Shown here in pieces: positions 50,973 through 60,382 of a stretch of 63,347 bases of DNA. Position 1 is the first letter of the stretch; each line of letters starts with the position of its first letter. The stretch is from Bradyrhizobium sp. SSBR45G (GTDB taxonomy: Bacteria; Pseudomonadota; Alphaproteobacteria; Rhizobiales; Xanthobacteraceae), in assembly GCF_030159255.1 (NCBI RefSeq), contig NZ_BSCT01000045.1, positions 1 through 63,347 on the forward strand. The letters run 5' to 3'. The notes under the pieces were generated by a model that saw nothing but the letters and a program-made list of their open reading frames with translations, ran no database searches and was not told the origin of the DNA. Both the position numbers and the translations under genes were made by a program.

Positions 50973-51764
50973 ATGATCCACTCCGCCCTCATCAACGTCA
51001 TGGTCAAGGCCGCGCGCCGGGCCGGCCGCAACCTCAAGCGCGATCTCGGCGAGATCGAGCACCTGCAGGTGTCGCTCAAGGGTCCGGCCAACTTCGTCTC
51101 CCGCGCCGACAAGAAGGCCGAGGAGATGCTGTACGAAGACCTCTCCAAGGCCCGGCCCGGCTATGGCTTCCTCGGCGAGGAAGGCGGCAAGCGCGAAGGC
51201 AGCGACAAGTCGCACACCTGGATCGTCGACCCGCTCGACGGCACCACCAATTTCCTGCACGGCATCCCGCAATTCGCGATCTCGATCGCGCTCCAGCGCG
51301 AGGACACCGTGATCGCCGGCGTGATCTACAATCCGGCCAATGACGAGCTGTACATCGCCGAGCGCGGCAAGGGCGCGTTCCTCAACGACCAGCGGCTGCG
51401 CGTCGCCGCCCGCAAACAGCTGCATGAATGCGTCATCGCCTGCGGCCTGCCGCATATCGGCCGCGGCGACCACCAGCTGTTCCTGCGCGAGATGACCTCG
51501 CTGCAGGTCAAGGTCGCGGGGCTCCGCCGCTTCGGCGCCGCCTCGCTCGACCTCGCCTTCGTCGCCGCCGGCCGCTTCGACGCCTATTGGGAGCGCGACC
51601 TGCAGCCCTGGGACATCGCGGCCGGACTGATCATGGTGCGCGAGGCCGGCGGCACCGTCTCCGGCATCGACGGCAAGGACGATGCGCTGACCACGGGCCA
51701 TGTCGCCTGCGGCAACGAGGTCATCCACCGCGAGCTGCTGAAGGTGCTGAAGGCGGCGGGGTAG
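50973..51764 (+). CDS. suhB: Inositol-monophosphatase-family phosphatase (SuhB-like)
   Basis: The 263-residue protein has the metal sites of the family: FLGEEGG (Glu), WIVDPLDGTTNFLHGIPQF (Asp pair and Thr), and the last WERDLQPWDIAAGLIMVREA. It hydrolyses inositol or related phosphates; the bacterial SuhB is also an rRNA transcription factor. The ATG at 50973 is followed by MIHSALINVMVKAARRAGRN; an upstream in-frame ATG at 50919 is less likely. SuhB assignment rests on length and motifs. Confidence 0.92.
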   Translation: MIHSALINVMVKAARRAGRNLKRDLGEIEHLQVSLKGPANFVSRADKKAEEMLYEDLSKARPGYGFLGEEGGKREGSDKSHTWIVDPLDGTTNFLHGIPQFAISIALQREDTVIAGVIYNPANDELYIAERGKGAFLNDQRLRVAARKQLHECVIACGLPHIGRGDHQLFLREMTSLQVKVAGLRRFGAASLDLAFVAAGRFDAYWERDLQPWDIAAGLIMVREAGGTVSGIDGKDDALTTGHVACGNEVIHRELLKVLKAAG

Positions 51765-51827
51765 TTCGATTGAGCGGCGGCGCAGTTTGCCTTCATAGCG
51801 TGGCGTTGCCGCACTCGCCTCACACTC

Positions 51828-51975
51828 GGTGTCGTCCCGGCCTTGAGCCGGGACCCATAACCACCGGCCATCGTGATTGATCGCGATCTATCGACCCGCG
51901 TGCCCCAAACACCTCCCTGGGGGTATGGATCCCGGATCTGCGCGCGCGTTCCGCGCGCTTGTCCGGGACGACACC
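51828..51975. repeat. GTCGTCCCGG/CCGGGACGAC palindromic repeat
   Basis: GTCGTCCCGGCCTTGAGCCG (51831 onward) is answered by GTCCGGGACGACACC (51960-51975). The centre includes GGGACCCATAACCACC and GCGCGCGTTCCGCGCGCTT. It is the same family as the 26911 and 63177 elements and fills most of the gap between suhB and the convergent membrane-protein gene. Confidence 0.65.
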
Positions 51976-52033
51976 TGTAATGGAGTTACGGCCGGGTTCT
52001 ATGGCCTGAAAGCCACCACCTGCAGCCTGGACG

Positions 52034-52639
52034 TTACCGCCGGCCGCTGGTGAACGCCTGCGGCGTTGCGCCGGGCAGTGCCGGGGAGTTGATGTCGCTG
52101 TCGAGGCGATCGGACGATTGGCCGGCATAGCTGAAGCCGAGCGACAGGCTGACGTTGCTCGTCGGCTTGAACTCGACCCCACCGTTGATGGCGTAGGCGG
52201 GCGTCGAGGTGGACCGCGAATCGAATGTCGCGAACGGGCCGCCGAGACCGGGATTGTATTTCAGCGTCTCGAAGCCGCCATAGAAGCTGACGCCGCTCTT
52301 GAACGTGTAGCCGTATTGCGCGCCTTCGGTCGTGTACGAGCCGAGCGAGCCGTAGCGATTGACGATGTTGGAGCTGAGGCCTGTGCCCGCCAGCGACGAC
52401 CAGTTGTTCGTGACGCTGTAGGACCGCGCGAAGAAGCCACTGTTGCTGCCGTTACCGGTGAAGCTCGGAAAATTGCCGTAGGAGTCCAGTCCCTGAGTGC
52501 CGCCCGAATCACTGAAGCCGATCGGCCAGCCGGGCAGCCAATATTTCACAGGGCCCGATTGGGCGTGGGCTGCGTGGCCGGCTAAGCAGGTTGCCGCGAG
52601 CGCGAACACGAGAGCAATTTTGCGAGAGACCATCGACAT
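52034..52639 (-). CDS. Small outer-membrane beta-barrel-like protein
   Basis: The 201-residue precursor has signal peptide VSRKIALVFALAATCLAGHA ending near AHA-QSG. Alternating hydrophobic/polar strands typical of an eight-stranded barrel follow: GAQYGYTFKSGVSFYGGFET, SRSTSTPAYAINGGVEFKPT and NVSLSLGFSYAGQS. There is no terminal Phe, so insertion as an outer-membrane barrel is likely but not certain. Related proteins are abundant in Bradyrhizobium. The start used is 52639 (MSMVSRK); a second ATG two codons on is possible. Confidence 0.7.
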   Translation of the reverse strand: MSMVSRKIALVFALAATCLAGHAAHAQSGPVKYWLPGWPIGFSDSGGTQGLDSYGNFPSFTGNGSNSGFFARSYSVTNNWSSLAGTGLSSNIVNRYGSLGSYTTEGAQYGYTFKSGVSFYGGFETLKYNPGLGGPFATFDSRSTSTPAYAINGGVEFKPTSNVSLSLGFSYAGQSSDRLDSDINSPALPGATPQAFTSGRR

Positions 52640-52726
52640 GCCGAACCCGTCACGTATCGGCAAAGCATACACGCACCGCGTGGTAAACTCCAGCCGGCGA
52701 GGTGGGCCCGCTCTTCTCCGCAACGG

Positions 52727-52950
52727 CGGTGAACTCCCCTCCCCCTTGCGGGGAGGGGTCGGGGGTGGGGGTCTCCGGACGCTGACGTTCGTCGAGTGCA
52801 CACCCTTCTGGCTGACATGAATGAACGTCGACGCTCGTGTTTTGGCTATTTCAGATCAACCGCGTCGAGGGATTGGAGCGGATTTCATAACCTCGAGCGG
52901 GCCTCGTGGGCCCCCGCCCCCGACCCCTCCCCGCAAGTGGGGGAGGGGAG
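52727..52950. repeat. CTCCCCTCCCCCTTGCGGGG family repeats, two copies
   Basis: GAACTCCCCTCCCCC then TTGCGGGGAGGGGTCGGGGG (about 52732-52770) and CCCCCGCCCCCGACC...CCCGCAAGTGGGGGAGGGGAG (about 52912-52950) are facing copies of the element seen at 48.4-48.6 kb. The interval 52640-53008 (369 bp) contains nothing else recognisable except the promoter of the outer-membrane gene. Confidence 0.6.
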
Positions 52951-53008
52951 CGCACCGGCAGCGTGGCGAGATCGTGGCTCAATTGACTGAGCGAGGCATC
53001 GTGATCAC

Positions 53009-56000
53009 CTAAGGCTTCACCGGCGCCGGCGGTCCGTACACCTCGCGCTCCGCCACAGGCTCCTTCTCCCGATCCCCTGCCAGCACGCGCTGCACCGAGA
53101 CGAAGAACACCGGCACCATCAGGAGCGCCAAAATCACCACCGCGATCATGCCGCCCATCACGTTGGTGCCGAGCGCCTGCTGGCTGGCGCCGCCGGCGCC
53201 GGTGGCCATCGACATCGGCAGCACGCCGCAGACGAAGGCGAGGCCGGTCATGATGATCGGGCGGAAGCGCAGCGAGCACGCCTCGATCGTCGCCTCGACC
53301 AGCGGCTTGCCGTGGGCGCGCAGGTCCTTGGCGAATTCGATGATCAGGATCGCATCCTTGGCGGCAAGGCCGATGATCGTGATCAGCGCGACCGTGAAGT
53401 AGACGTCGTTCGACAGCCCGCGCAGATTGGCGGCGACGACGGCGCCGAGAATGCCGAGCGGCACGGTGAGCAACACCGCGAGCGGAATCGTCCAGCTCTC
53501 ATAGAGCGCTGCCAGGCACAAGAACACGACCAGCGCCGACAGCCCGAGCAGCAGCGGCGCCTGCGAGCCTGACAGCTTCTCCTGCAGCGACTGTCCCGTC
53601 CATTCATAGCCGAAACCGCGCGGCAGCTTGCCGGCGAGGCGCTCCATTTCATTGAGCGCGTCGCCCGAGGTGTAGCCCGGCTTCGCCTCACCGGAGATGC
53701 GGATGGCCGGATAGTAGTTGAAGCCGGCGATCTGGGTCGGTCCCTTCGCCCATTGGATGGTGGCGAAGGACGAGAACGGCACCAGCTGGCCCTTGGTGTT
53801 CTTGACGCTGTAGTTGAGGATCTCGTCCGCGTTCATGCGGCTGATGCGGTCGGCCTGGACGACGACGCGCTGCATGCGGCCGCGATTCGGGAAGTCGTTG
53901 ACGTAGGTCGAGCCGAGATTGGTCGAGATGGTGTTGTTGATGTCCTCGAAGGTGACGCCGAAGGCGCCGGCCTTCTCGCGGTCGATCATCAGATTGACCT
54001 GCGGTCCCTGCGGAAGGCCCTCGACATAGACCTTCTGCAGCACGGGGCTGGCATTGGCCTCCGCAATCAGCTGATCTGCTGCCGCGGTCAGCGCGGCATA
54101 GCCCTTCTGGCCGCGGTCCTGCAGCCGGAAGCTGAAGCCCGAGGAGTTGCCGAGATTGTCGATCGGCGGCGGCTGCAGCGCGGTGATCTTGGCGTCGCGG
54201 AGCGAAGCGAGATCGCGGTTGATGTCGGCGACCAGCGCCGCCGCGCTGTCCCGCTTGCCGCGCACGGACCAGTCCTTCAGCGAGATGAAGGCCTGCGCAG
54301 TGTTGACGCCCTGGCCGGCATAGCTGAAGCCGGTGAGGAAGGTGACGTCCTCGATGCCCGCGCGCTTGGCGAGATATTTCTCGACCGCCTCGACGGCGGC
54401 TTGAGTCCGCGCATAGGAGGAGTCGGCCGGCGTCTGCACGTCGGTGGTGATGAAGCCCTGGTCGTCGACCGGCAGGAAGCCGCCGGGCAGCTGGATGAAG
54501 GCCCAGGAAAGGCCGCCCAGGAAGATCGCGTAGATCAGCATCAGCCGGCCGGTGCGGCGCAGGCCGCCGCGCACGACACCGACATAGCGGTTGCGGCTTC
54601 CGTCCATGAAGCGGTTGAACCAGCCGAATATGCCTGTCCTGGCGTGGCCATGGCCGGCCTGGACCGGCTTCAGCAGAGTCGCGCACAACGCCGGCGTCAG
54701 CGACAACGCCAGCAGCGCCGAGAAGCCGATCGCCGCGACCATGGTGACGGAGAACTGCCGGTAGATGATACCGACCGAGCCGGGAAAGAACGCCATCGGC
54801 ACGAACACGGCCATCAGCACCAGCGTGATGCCGATGATGGCGCCGGTGATCTGGCCCATCGCCTTGCGCGTCGCCTCCTTCGGCGACAACCCCTCCTCGG
54901 TCATGATGCGCTCGACGTTCTCGACCACGACGATGGCGTCGTCGACGAGGATACCCACCGCGAGCACCATGCCGAACATCGTCAGCATGTTGATGGAGTA
55001 GCCGACCAGCATCAGAGTCGCGCAGGTGCCAAGCAGCGCCACGGGAACGACGATGGTCGGGATGATGGTGTAGCGGATGTTCTGCAGGAACAGGAACATC
55101 ACGACGAACACCAGCACCACGGCTTCGACCAGGGTCATCAGCACCCGCTTGATCGAGGCCTTCACGACCGGGGTGATGTCGTAGGGGATCTCATAAGCGA
55201 TGGTGGAGGGGAAGAAGCGCGACAGCTCCTTCATCTTGGCCTCGACCGCACCAGCGGTCGCCAGCGCGTTGCCACTCGGCGACAGCAGCACCGACAGGCC
55301 CGCGGTCGGCTTGCCGTTGAGGCGGGTGTTGAACTGATAGCTCAAACCGCCGATCTCGATTCGGGCGACGTCGCGCAGCCGCACCGTCGAGCCATCGGCA
55401 TTGGCGCGCAGGATGATCGCGCCGAACTCATCCGGCGAATCGAGCTGGCCCTTGACCAGCACCAGCGCCGAGGTGCGCTGCACTGATGTCGCCGGCTCGG
55501 CGCCGATACTGCCGGAGGCGACCTGCGCGTTCTGCGCGCCGATCGCCTTGGTGACGTCGTCGGCGGTGAGGCCGTAGCCGATCAGCTTGGCCGGATCGAG
55601 CCAGACGCGCAGCGAGCGCTCGGTCGAATACAGCGTGGCGCGGCCGACGCCGGGGATGCGCCGGATTTCACCGAGCACGTTGCGGATCATGAAGTCGCCG
55701 AGGCCGACCTCGTCGAGGCTGCCGTCAGTCGACTGCAGGGTAATGATCTGCAGCACCGCGGCGGAGGCTTCCTCGACCAGGATGCCCTGCTGCATGACCG
55801 CGCGCGGCAGCCGCGCCTCGACGCGCTTGAGGCGGTTCTGCACCTCCACCGAGGCGTCGTTGGTCGACGTGCCCGGCACGAAGTTCGCGGTGATCTCGAC
55901 CTGTCCCAGCGAGTCGCTGGTCGATTCGAAATTGAGGATGCCGGAGGCGCCGTTGAGCTCTTCCTCGATCAGCCGCGTCACGCTGTTGTAGAGGTTTTCC

Positions 56001-56161
56001 GGCGAGGCGCCGGGATAGCTGGTCGAGATCGAGATCGAGGGCGGCGCGATGATCGGATATTGCGCCACCGCCAGCAGCGGAATCGCGATCGCGCCGATCA
56101 GGCAGATGAACAGCGCGACGACCCAGGCGAAGATCGGCCTGTCGATGAAGAAACTCGGCAT
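53009..56161 (-). CDS. RND efflux pump inner-membrane transporter (HAE1/AcrB-like)
   Basis: The 1050-residue protein has 12 TM helices and two large periplasmic loops. It starts MPSFFIDRPIFAWVVALFIC, the classic AcrB N-terminus. The proton-relay Asp pair is in GILVDDAIVVVENVERIM (about residue 406-407), with Lys and other relay residues in the second half. The porter domain has SYPGASPENLYNSV. Length matches AcrB (1049). It pumps hydrophobic compounds using proton motive force, with the adaptor encoded just upstream. No TolC-type gene is adjacent. Confidence 0.96.
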   Translation of the reverse strand: MPSFFIDRPIFAWVVALFICLIGAIAIPLLAVAQYPIIAPPSISISTSYPGASPENLYNSVTRLIEEELNGASGILNFESTSDSLGQVEITANFVPGTSTNDASVEVQNRLKRVEARLPRAVMQQGILVEEASAAVLQIITLQSTDGSLDEVGLGDFMIRNVLGEIRRIPGVGRATLYSTERSLRVWLDPAKLIGYGLTADDVTKAIGAQNAQVASGSIGAEPATSVQRTSALVLVKGQLDSPDEFGAIILRANADGSTVRLRDVARIEIGGLSYQFNTRLNGKPTAGLSVLLSPSGNALATAGAVEAKMKELSRFFPSTIAYEIPYDITPVVKASIKRVLMTLVEAVVLVFVVMFLFLQNIRYTIIPTIVVPVALLGTCATLMLVGYSINMLTMFGMVLAVGILVDDAIVVVENVERIMTEEGLSPKEATRKAMGQITGAIIGITLVLMAVFVPMAFFPGSVGIIYRQFSVTMVAAIGFSALLALSLTPALCATLLKPVQAGHGHARTGIFGWFNRFMDGSRNRYVGVVRGGLRRTGRLMLIYAIFLGGLSWAFIQLPGGFLPVDDQGFITTDVQTPADSSYARTQAAVEAVEKYLAKRAGIEDVTFLTGFSYAGQGVNTAQAFISLKDWSVRGKRDSAAALVADINRDLASLRDAKITALQPPPIDNLGNSSGFSFRLQDRGQKGYAALTAAADQLIAEANASPVLQKVYVEGLPQGPQVNLMIDREKAGAFGVTFEDINNTISTNLGSTYVNDFPNRGRMQRVVVQADRISRMNADEILNYSVKNTKGQLVPFSSFATIQWAKGPTQIAGFNYYPAIRISGEAKPGYTSGDALNEMERLAGKLPRGFGYEWTGQSLQEKLSGSQAPLLLGLSALVVFLCLAALYESWTIPLAVLLTVPLGILGAVVAANLRGLSNDVYFTVALITIIGLAAKDAILIIEFAKDLRAHGKPLVEATIEACSLRFRPIIMTGLAFVCGVLPMSMATGAGGASQQALGTNVMGGMIAVVILALLMVPVFFVSVQRVLAGDREKEPVAEREVYGPPAPVKP

Positions 56162-56166
56162 CGGCG

Positions 56167-57360
56167 CTACCGGGCCGCTGACTTCGGTTCGATCTGGGTC
56201 GCGGCGCTGACCTCGGTCCAGGCCTGCGGCGCGATCTTGTCGCCCGCGGCGAACTTCTGGAAGCCGTCGACGACGACCTTGTCGCCGGCGCGCAGGCCGT
56301 CGGTGATCAGCACCAGACCATCCTGGACCGGGCCGGTGCGAATCGGGCGGGCGATCGCACGATTGTCGTCGCGGATCACGTAGACCTCGGAGCCGCCCGC
56401 GGCATTGCGCTGGACCGCCTGCTGCGGCACCGCGACGGAATAGCTGTCGATGCCCTGCTCGATGCGGACGCGCACATACATGCCCGGCAGCAGTTCGCGC
56501 TTCGGATTGGCGAACTCGCCGCGCAGCGTGACCTGGCCGGTCGCGGCATCGACCTTGGCATCGGAGAACAGCAGCTTGCCCGGAATGGAATACGGCGTGC
56601 CGTCGTCGAGCATGAGGCGGACCTTGATCGCATCGGGCGCGATCTGGTCGAGATCACCGGACTCGAACGCGCGGCGCAGGCGATTGAGCTCGCTGACCGA
56701 CTGGGTGAAGTCGGCATAGATCGGATCGAGCTGCTGGATCGTGACCAGCGACGTCTCGTTCTGAACGGCAATCGCCCCCTCGCTGACCTGGGCCGCACCG
56801 ACGATGCCGTCGATCGGCGCGCGCACGGTCGCGTAGTCGAGATTGAGCTGGGCGCGGGCGAGATCGGCCTTGCGGGCCTCGATGTCGGCGGCCGCCTCGC
56901 GCTCGCTGGAGATCGCCTTCTCGTTCTCGACCTCCGGCGCGGCGCGCTCCTTGAACAGCGAAGCGATGCGGCGCGCCTGCTGCACGGTGCGCTCGTGCAC
57001 CGCCTCGGCCTTGGCCAGCGCCGCCCGGCTCGACAGGATCTCGACCTCGAACGGCTTGGGATCGATGCGATATAGCGGCTCGCCCGCCTTGACCTCGCTG
57101 CCCTGGCGGAACAGCCGCTCGACGATGATGCCGGACACCCGCGGCCGCACATCGGAGACACGGGTCGGCGCGATGCGGCCCGGCAGTTCGCGCACGATCG
57201 CGCGCGACTTCTGCTCGACGGTCACAATCCCGACGTCGGGAATAACGACCTGCTCATTGGCAGAGGCCTGGGCCGGGGTGGTTTCGTTGCAGCCAGCCAG
57301 CGGCATGGCCGCTGCGAGCATCAATGCACTGCCGAGCAATGGGGCGCGAAAACGAGACAT
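56167..57360 (-). CDS. RND efflux periplasmic adaptor lipoprotein (AcrA/MexA family)
   Basis: The 397-residue precursor is a lipoprotein: the signal ends LAAAMPLAGC-NET, with the Cys as acylation site. The first beta-barrel/lipoyl half is RPRVSGIIVERLFRQGSEVK, with GSEVKAGEPLYRIDPKPFEV. The hairpin is long, with residues about 100-180 helical. The second lipoyl half is APIDGIVGAAQVSEGAIAVQ. The C-terminus has DGLRAGDKVVVDGFQKFAAG. It links AcrB-like protein to an outer-membrane channel. Its start is 5 bp from the transporter gene. No TetR regulator sits beside it. Confidence 0.95.
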   Translation of the reverse strand: MSRFRAPLLGSALMLAAAMPLAGCNETTPAQASANEQVVIPDVGIVTVEQKSRAIVRELPGRIAPTRVSDVRPRVSGIIVERLFRQGSEVKAGEPLYRIDPKPFEVEILSSRAALAKAEAVHERTVQQARRIASLFKERAAPEVENEKAISSEREAAADIEARKADLARAQLNLDYATVRAPIDGIVGAAQVSEGAIAVQNETSLVTIQQLDPIYADFTQSVSELNRLRRAFESGDLDQIAPDAIKVRLMLDDGTPYSIPGKLLFSDAKVDAATGQVTLRGEFANPKRELLPGMYVRVRIEQGIDSYSVAVPQQAVQRNAAGGSEVYVIRDDNRAIARPIRTGPVQDGLVLITDGLRAGDKVVVDGFQKFAAGDKIAPQAWTEVSAATQIEPKSAAR

Positions 57361-57509
57361 GGACGGCGTGGCCCCTCGATCATGTTGAAAAGCAGTCGAC
57401 TGGATGTTCCAGTCATGGCGCCATTCCGGCGCCGAACGTTCCCCGCAACATAGAAGGCGGGTGCTGCAACGCAACGCAGGCGCCGGGCGGCTTGATGTCA
57501 CACGACCTA

Positions 57510-57527
57510 CATGACTGATAGATCATG
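57510..57527. promoter_or_regulatory. Short palindrome in the divergent gap before the RND operon
   Basis: CATGA (57510-57514) and TCATG (57523-57527) form a perfect 5-bp dyad with an 8-bp spacer in the 326-bp gap between the divergent adaptor and the 541-residue membrane-protein gene (57361-57686). This gap holds no gene. It may be a repressor site but is short. Confidence 0.3.
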
Positions 57528-57686
57528 ATTTTTGGCGACTCACCTAATTGTGAGCGCTTTGTGGCGAATAGATTTCTCTGGTCTGAGACATCGCACACGT
57601 CGCTCGCGTCGGGTTCCAATTGAAGATAGGCTCCCAATTCAACCAATCCATTTTGATGCTATTTTCAGTTGTCGCGGGGGCGGACG

Positions 57687-59312
57687 ATGAGCGCGGAGGT
57701 GATCGCCCAGAAGTGGGCGGGTTCAGCGGCAGGTCTGTTTGCCGGCTTCGTGGCGTGGATGACGGCCGGCAACACCGGAATCGCCCACCTCAACGAGTTG
57801 CTGGCCTCGCTCGTCACCTCGACATGGCTGACCTTCTACTTCCGCTATTTCGGGATGCTCGAAGCAAGTGCGGAACCGAAGGCCGTCATCGGCAGTTCCC
57901 GGGCCAGGCGTGACTACGACGCACTCCGTGGCGACCTGGCGGCGGGCGGCGATTTCTCGCGGTTGTATGCACGGCTGTTGAGCCGAGCCCTGAACGTGAC
58001 CGACCGGTTCATCGGGGACGACAAGGAGCCCAACGAGAGCCTTTCGAACCGATTTGGATTGAAGCCCGCGGTGCCGCTCTGGACGACGACGTCGTTTGAT
58101 ACCTGCCTCGTTCTCGCCCTGGTCTATCCGATCGCCACAGTATTCTTCTTCTGGGCTCTCACCGGCCACGTGGGACCGGCGGAGGCCGCGCTCAAATTGA
58201 GATCGGACCTGTCCGACGTCGAGCGAGCCGTGGCCTTCCTGACCGTGCTGCTTCAGGTCTGGGCCATGAACCGCTACGTGAAGACCAAATCCTTCTGGTG
58301 GGCCGCCCTGGCATTCTTCGTTGCCGTCGGGCTTGCCGTCAGCGTTTCGGTCGCAGCCGCCGGAGCGATCGGCCTGGCCCAGGGGGCCTACTTTGGGCCA
58401 GGGGTGCCGCTTGCCGGAGGCGTCGCGCTCGGCGCAGCCTGGATCGTTGCATTCACGGTCGCCACGGCCTTTACCTCGCGCGACCTGTGGGCCACCTTCT
58501 CTGCGAGCTTCGTAGCGGTCACCTTCGCCGCCATCATGTTCGGCAATCGCGCCATCGCCGCCGACCGCCGCACCATGAAGCAGATCTACCTCGTGCTCCT
58601 GGTCCCCTGCTCCATCGCGATCTGCCTCGGCGCATCCTACTACATGGCAAATTTCACCGTCTGGCGCGTCGTGGGCCCCCTGCTGCTGTTCGGCGCCCTG
58701 ATGACGGTGCTCAACGCGCCCTTCGATTGGGCCTCTCTGGGCCTCACGCGCGTCTTGTTGCGCTCGGGGCTTGAGAGGGGCGGCTGGTTTCCCCTGACCT
58801 TCGCAATCGTGGATGCGATCGCCGCAACCTTCCTGATCGCCCTGCTGGTGCCGGTCATGGTCGTAGGAGTCCAGTTCTTCGATCGTATCGCGGAGCATGC
58901 CGGCGGTGTCGCGATCCTGCCGCTGGCGAATTTCTTCGACGGACTCCAAGCCAATCCCGCCGCCCCTGAATTCTGGTGGGCCTATGCCCTCCTCCTGTCG
59001 ACCATGCTGCCCAGCATGTTCAATCTGTGCATCGGAGGATTCTCGATCGTGCGTGTCATACTGGCGCGCCTTTCCCTGTTCATCCTCGACCGGTTGCCCG
59101 CGGACGGACCTGTGGTCTCGTACGATCGCCCCTGGATCGCCACCTGCCTGACGGTCCAGGTGGTTGGCGGCGTGCTATTCGGCTTCATCATTCAAGCCCT
59201 CTTCGCGCTGGTTGTGTTTGCTTACGTCCTGCCTCCGATCGGCCTGGAGCTTCTTCACATCGCCCGATGGACGGCGAGCCTGAACCTGCCAGCTCTGTTC
59301 GGACTGCCGTAG
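57687..59312 (+). CDS. Large polytopic membrane protein, unknown function
   Basis: The 541-residue product has an N-terminal hydrophobic helix (AGLFAGFVAWMTAGNTGIAH), a soluble part (about residues 60-130; SRLYARLLSRALNVTDRFIG) and then about nine membrane segments. These include LVLALVYPIATVFFFWALTG, FFVAVGLAVSVSVAAAGAIG and LVPVMVVGVQFF. It ends LFALVVFAYVLPPIGLELLH. No transporter or enzyme motif is recognised. ATG at 57687 follows GGGGGCGGACG. It stands alone, convergent with a DUF1295 gene. Confidence 0.75.
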   Translation: MSAEVIAQKWAGSAAGLFAGFVAWMTAGNTGIAHLNELLASLVTSTWLTFYFRYFGMLEASAEPKAVIGSSRARRDYDALRGDLAAGGDFSRLYARLLSRALNVTDRFIGDDKEPNESLSNRFGLKPAVPLWTTTSFDTCLVLALVYPIATVFFFWALTGHVGPAEAALKLRSDLSDVERAVAFLTVLLQVWAMNRYVKTKSFWWAALAFFVAVGLAVSVSVAAAGAIGLAQGAYFGPGVPLAGGVALGAAWIVAFTVATAFTSRDLWATFSASFVAVTFAAIMFGNRAIAADRRTMKQIYLVLLVPCSIAICLGASYYMANFTVWRVVGPLLLFGALMTVLNAPFDWASLGLTRVLLRSGLERGGWFPLTFAIVDAIAATFLIALLVPVMVVGVQFFDRIAEHAGGVAILPLANFFDGLQANPAAPEFWWAYALLLSTMLPSMFNLCIGGFSIVRVILARLSLFILDRLPADGPVVSYDRPWIATCLTVQVVGGVLFGFIIQALFALVVFAYVLPPIGLELLHIARWTASLNLPALFGLP

Positions 59313-59405
59313 CTCATTGAGCCGGGCCTTGGAGCCTGCATGCCGTGGATGTTTCGACCCACGACATGCGATCCGCAAATCCACCCGCAACGGCCGAATC
59401 GCGAG

Positions 59406-60209
59406 CTAGCGACTGCGGGGCAGCGGGAAGAACTTGCTGGTCCGCGCCTGATAGTCCCGATAGCGCGCGCCGCGCGACTGCAGCATCTGCTGCTCGAGCG
59501 GCGGGATGCCGGTGACATGCACCAGGAACCAGTACATCAAGGCTGGTGCCAGCAGGCTCGCGAGGCCCCACGGATTGTCAGGCGACAACGCAATCACCGG
59601 ATAGGACAGCCAGCACACCCACTCGAAGAAGTAGTTCGGGTGCCGCGACCAGCGCCACAGGCCGGCGTCGCAGACCTTGCCCTTGTTGGTGGGATCGGAG
59701 CGAAAAGCCTTGAGCTGGGCGTCGGCGAGCGCCTCGCCCGCGATCCCCGTGAACAGCACCAGGATGCCGAGATAATCCTGCAGCCGCAGCTCGGAGGCTG
59801 GCGCGTGGGCGGCCACGAACATCGCGAACACCAGCGGAATCGAGCCCCAGGCCTGCTGCTGCAGAAACAGGAACATGCGCCGCGGCGCGTCGGCGCCCCA
59901 TTGCCGCGCATATTCGGCGTAGCGGGGATCGTCGGCGATGCCGCGGCTCCGCACCGCCACATGGCTGCCCAGCCGCAGCGACCAGACCGCCACCAGCCCC
60001 GCCACCAGCCATTGCCGCACATTGGGCATGGCGCCGGCCGCCGGCCAGATCGCACCGAGCGCGCCGACCAGGCCGACGGAAAATGTCCAGATCGTGTCCA
60101 CCCAGCCCGAATTGCCGCTGCGCTGCTGCACGACCCAGGCCATCGCCATGAGCACGGAGAGCGCCAGCGCCATCGCGAGCAGAGCCTGCAGATATCCAAT
60201 GACGGTCAT
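59406..60209 (-). CDS. DUF1295 steroid 5-alpha-reductase-like membrane protein
   Basis: The 267-residue protein has about seven hydrophobic segments. The C-terminal signature LKAFRSDPTNKGKVCDAGLW, then RWSRHPNYFFEWVCWLSYPV is the NADPH-binding motif of the DUF1295/isoprenylcysteine methyltransferase-like superfamily. The reaction is unknown; reductase or methyltransferase activities are both seen in relatives. It begins 174 bp before the divergent MotA-like gene. Confidence 0.9.
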   Translation of the reverse strand: MTVIGYLQALLAMALALSVLMAMAWVVQQRSGNSGWVDTIWTFSVGLVGALGAIWPAAGAMPNVRQWLVAGLVAVWSLRLGSHVAVRSRGIADDPRYAEYARQWGADAPRRMFLFLQQQAWGSIPLVFAMFVAAHAPASELRLQDYLGILVLFTGIAGEALADAQLKAFRSDPTNKGKVCDAGLWRWSRHPNYFFEWVCWLSYPVIALSPDNPWGLASLLAPALMYWFLVHVTGIPPLEQQMLQSRGARYRDYQARTSKFFPLPRSR

Positions 60210-60382
60210 GACAAAGCCAGGGCATTCCAGTTACATAGGGGATAACGGGACTAACTACGCCGCGGATGCCCGCCGGTTTCAGCCACAGTTCCGCGCAGGG
60301 GACGGGGATTGCGCCGATCGCGGCTTTTCTCCCGACGCTGCTGTGCCATAGTGGATTTTCGGGACCGGTCCCCCCGCAACGG

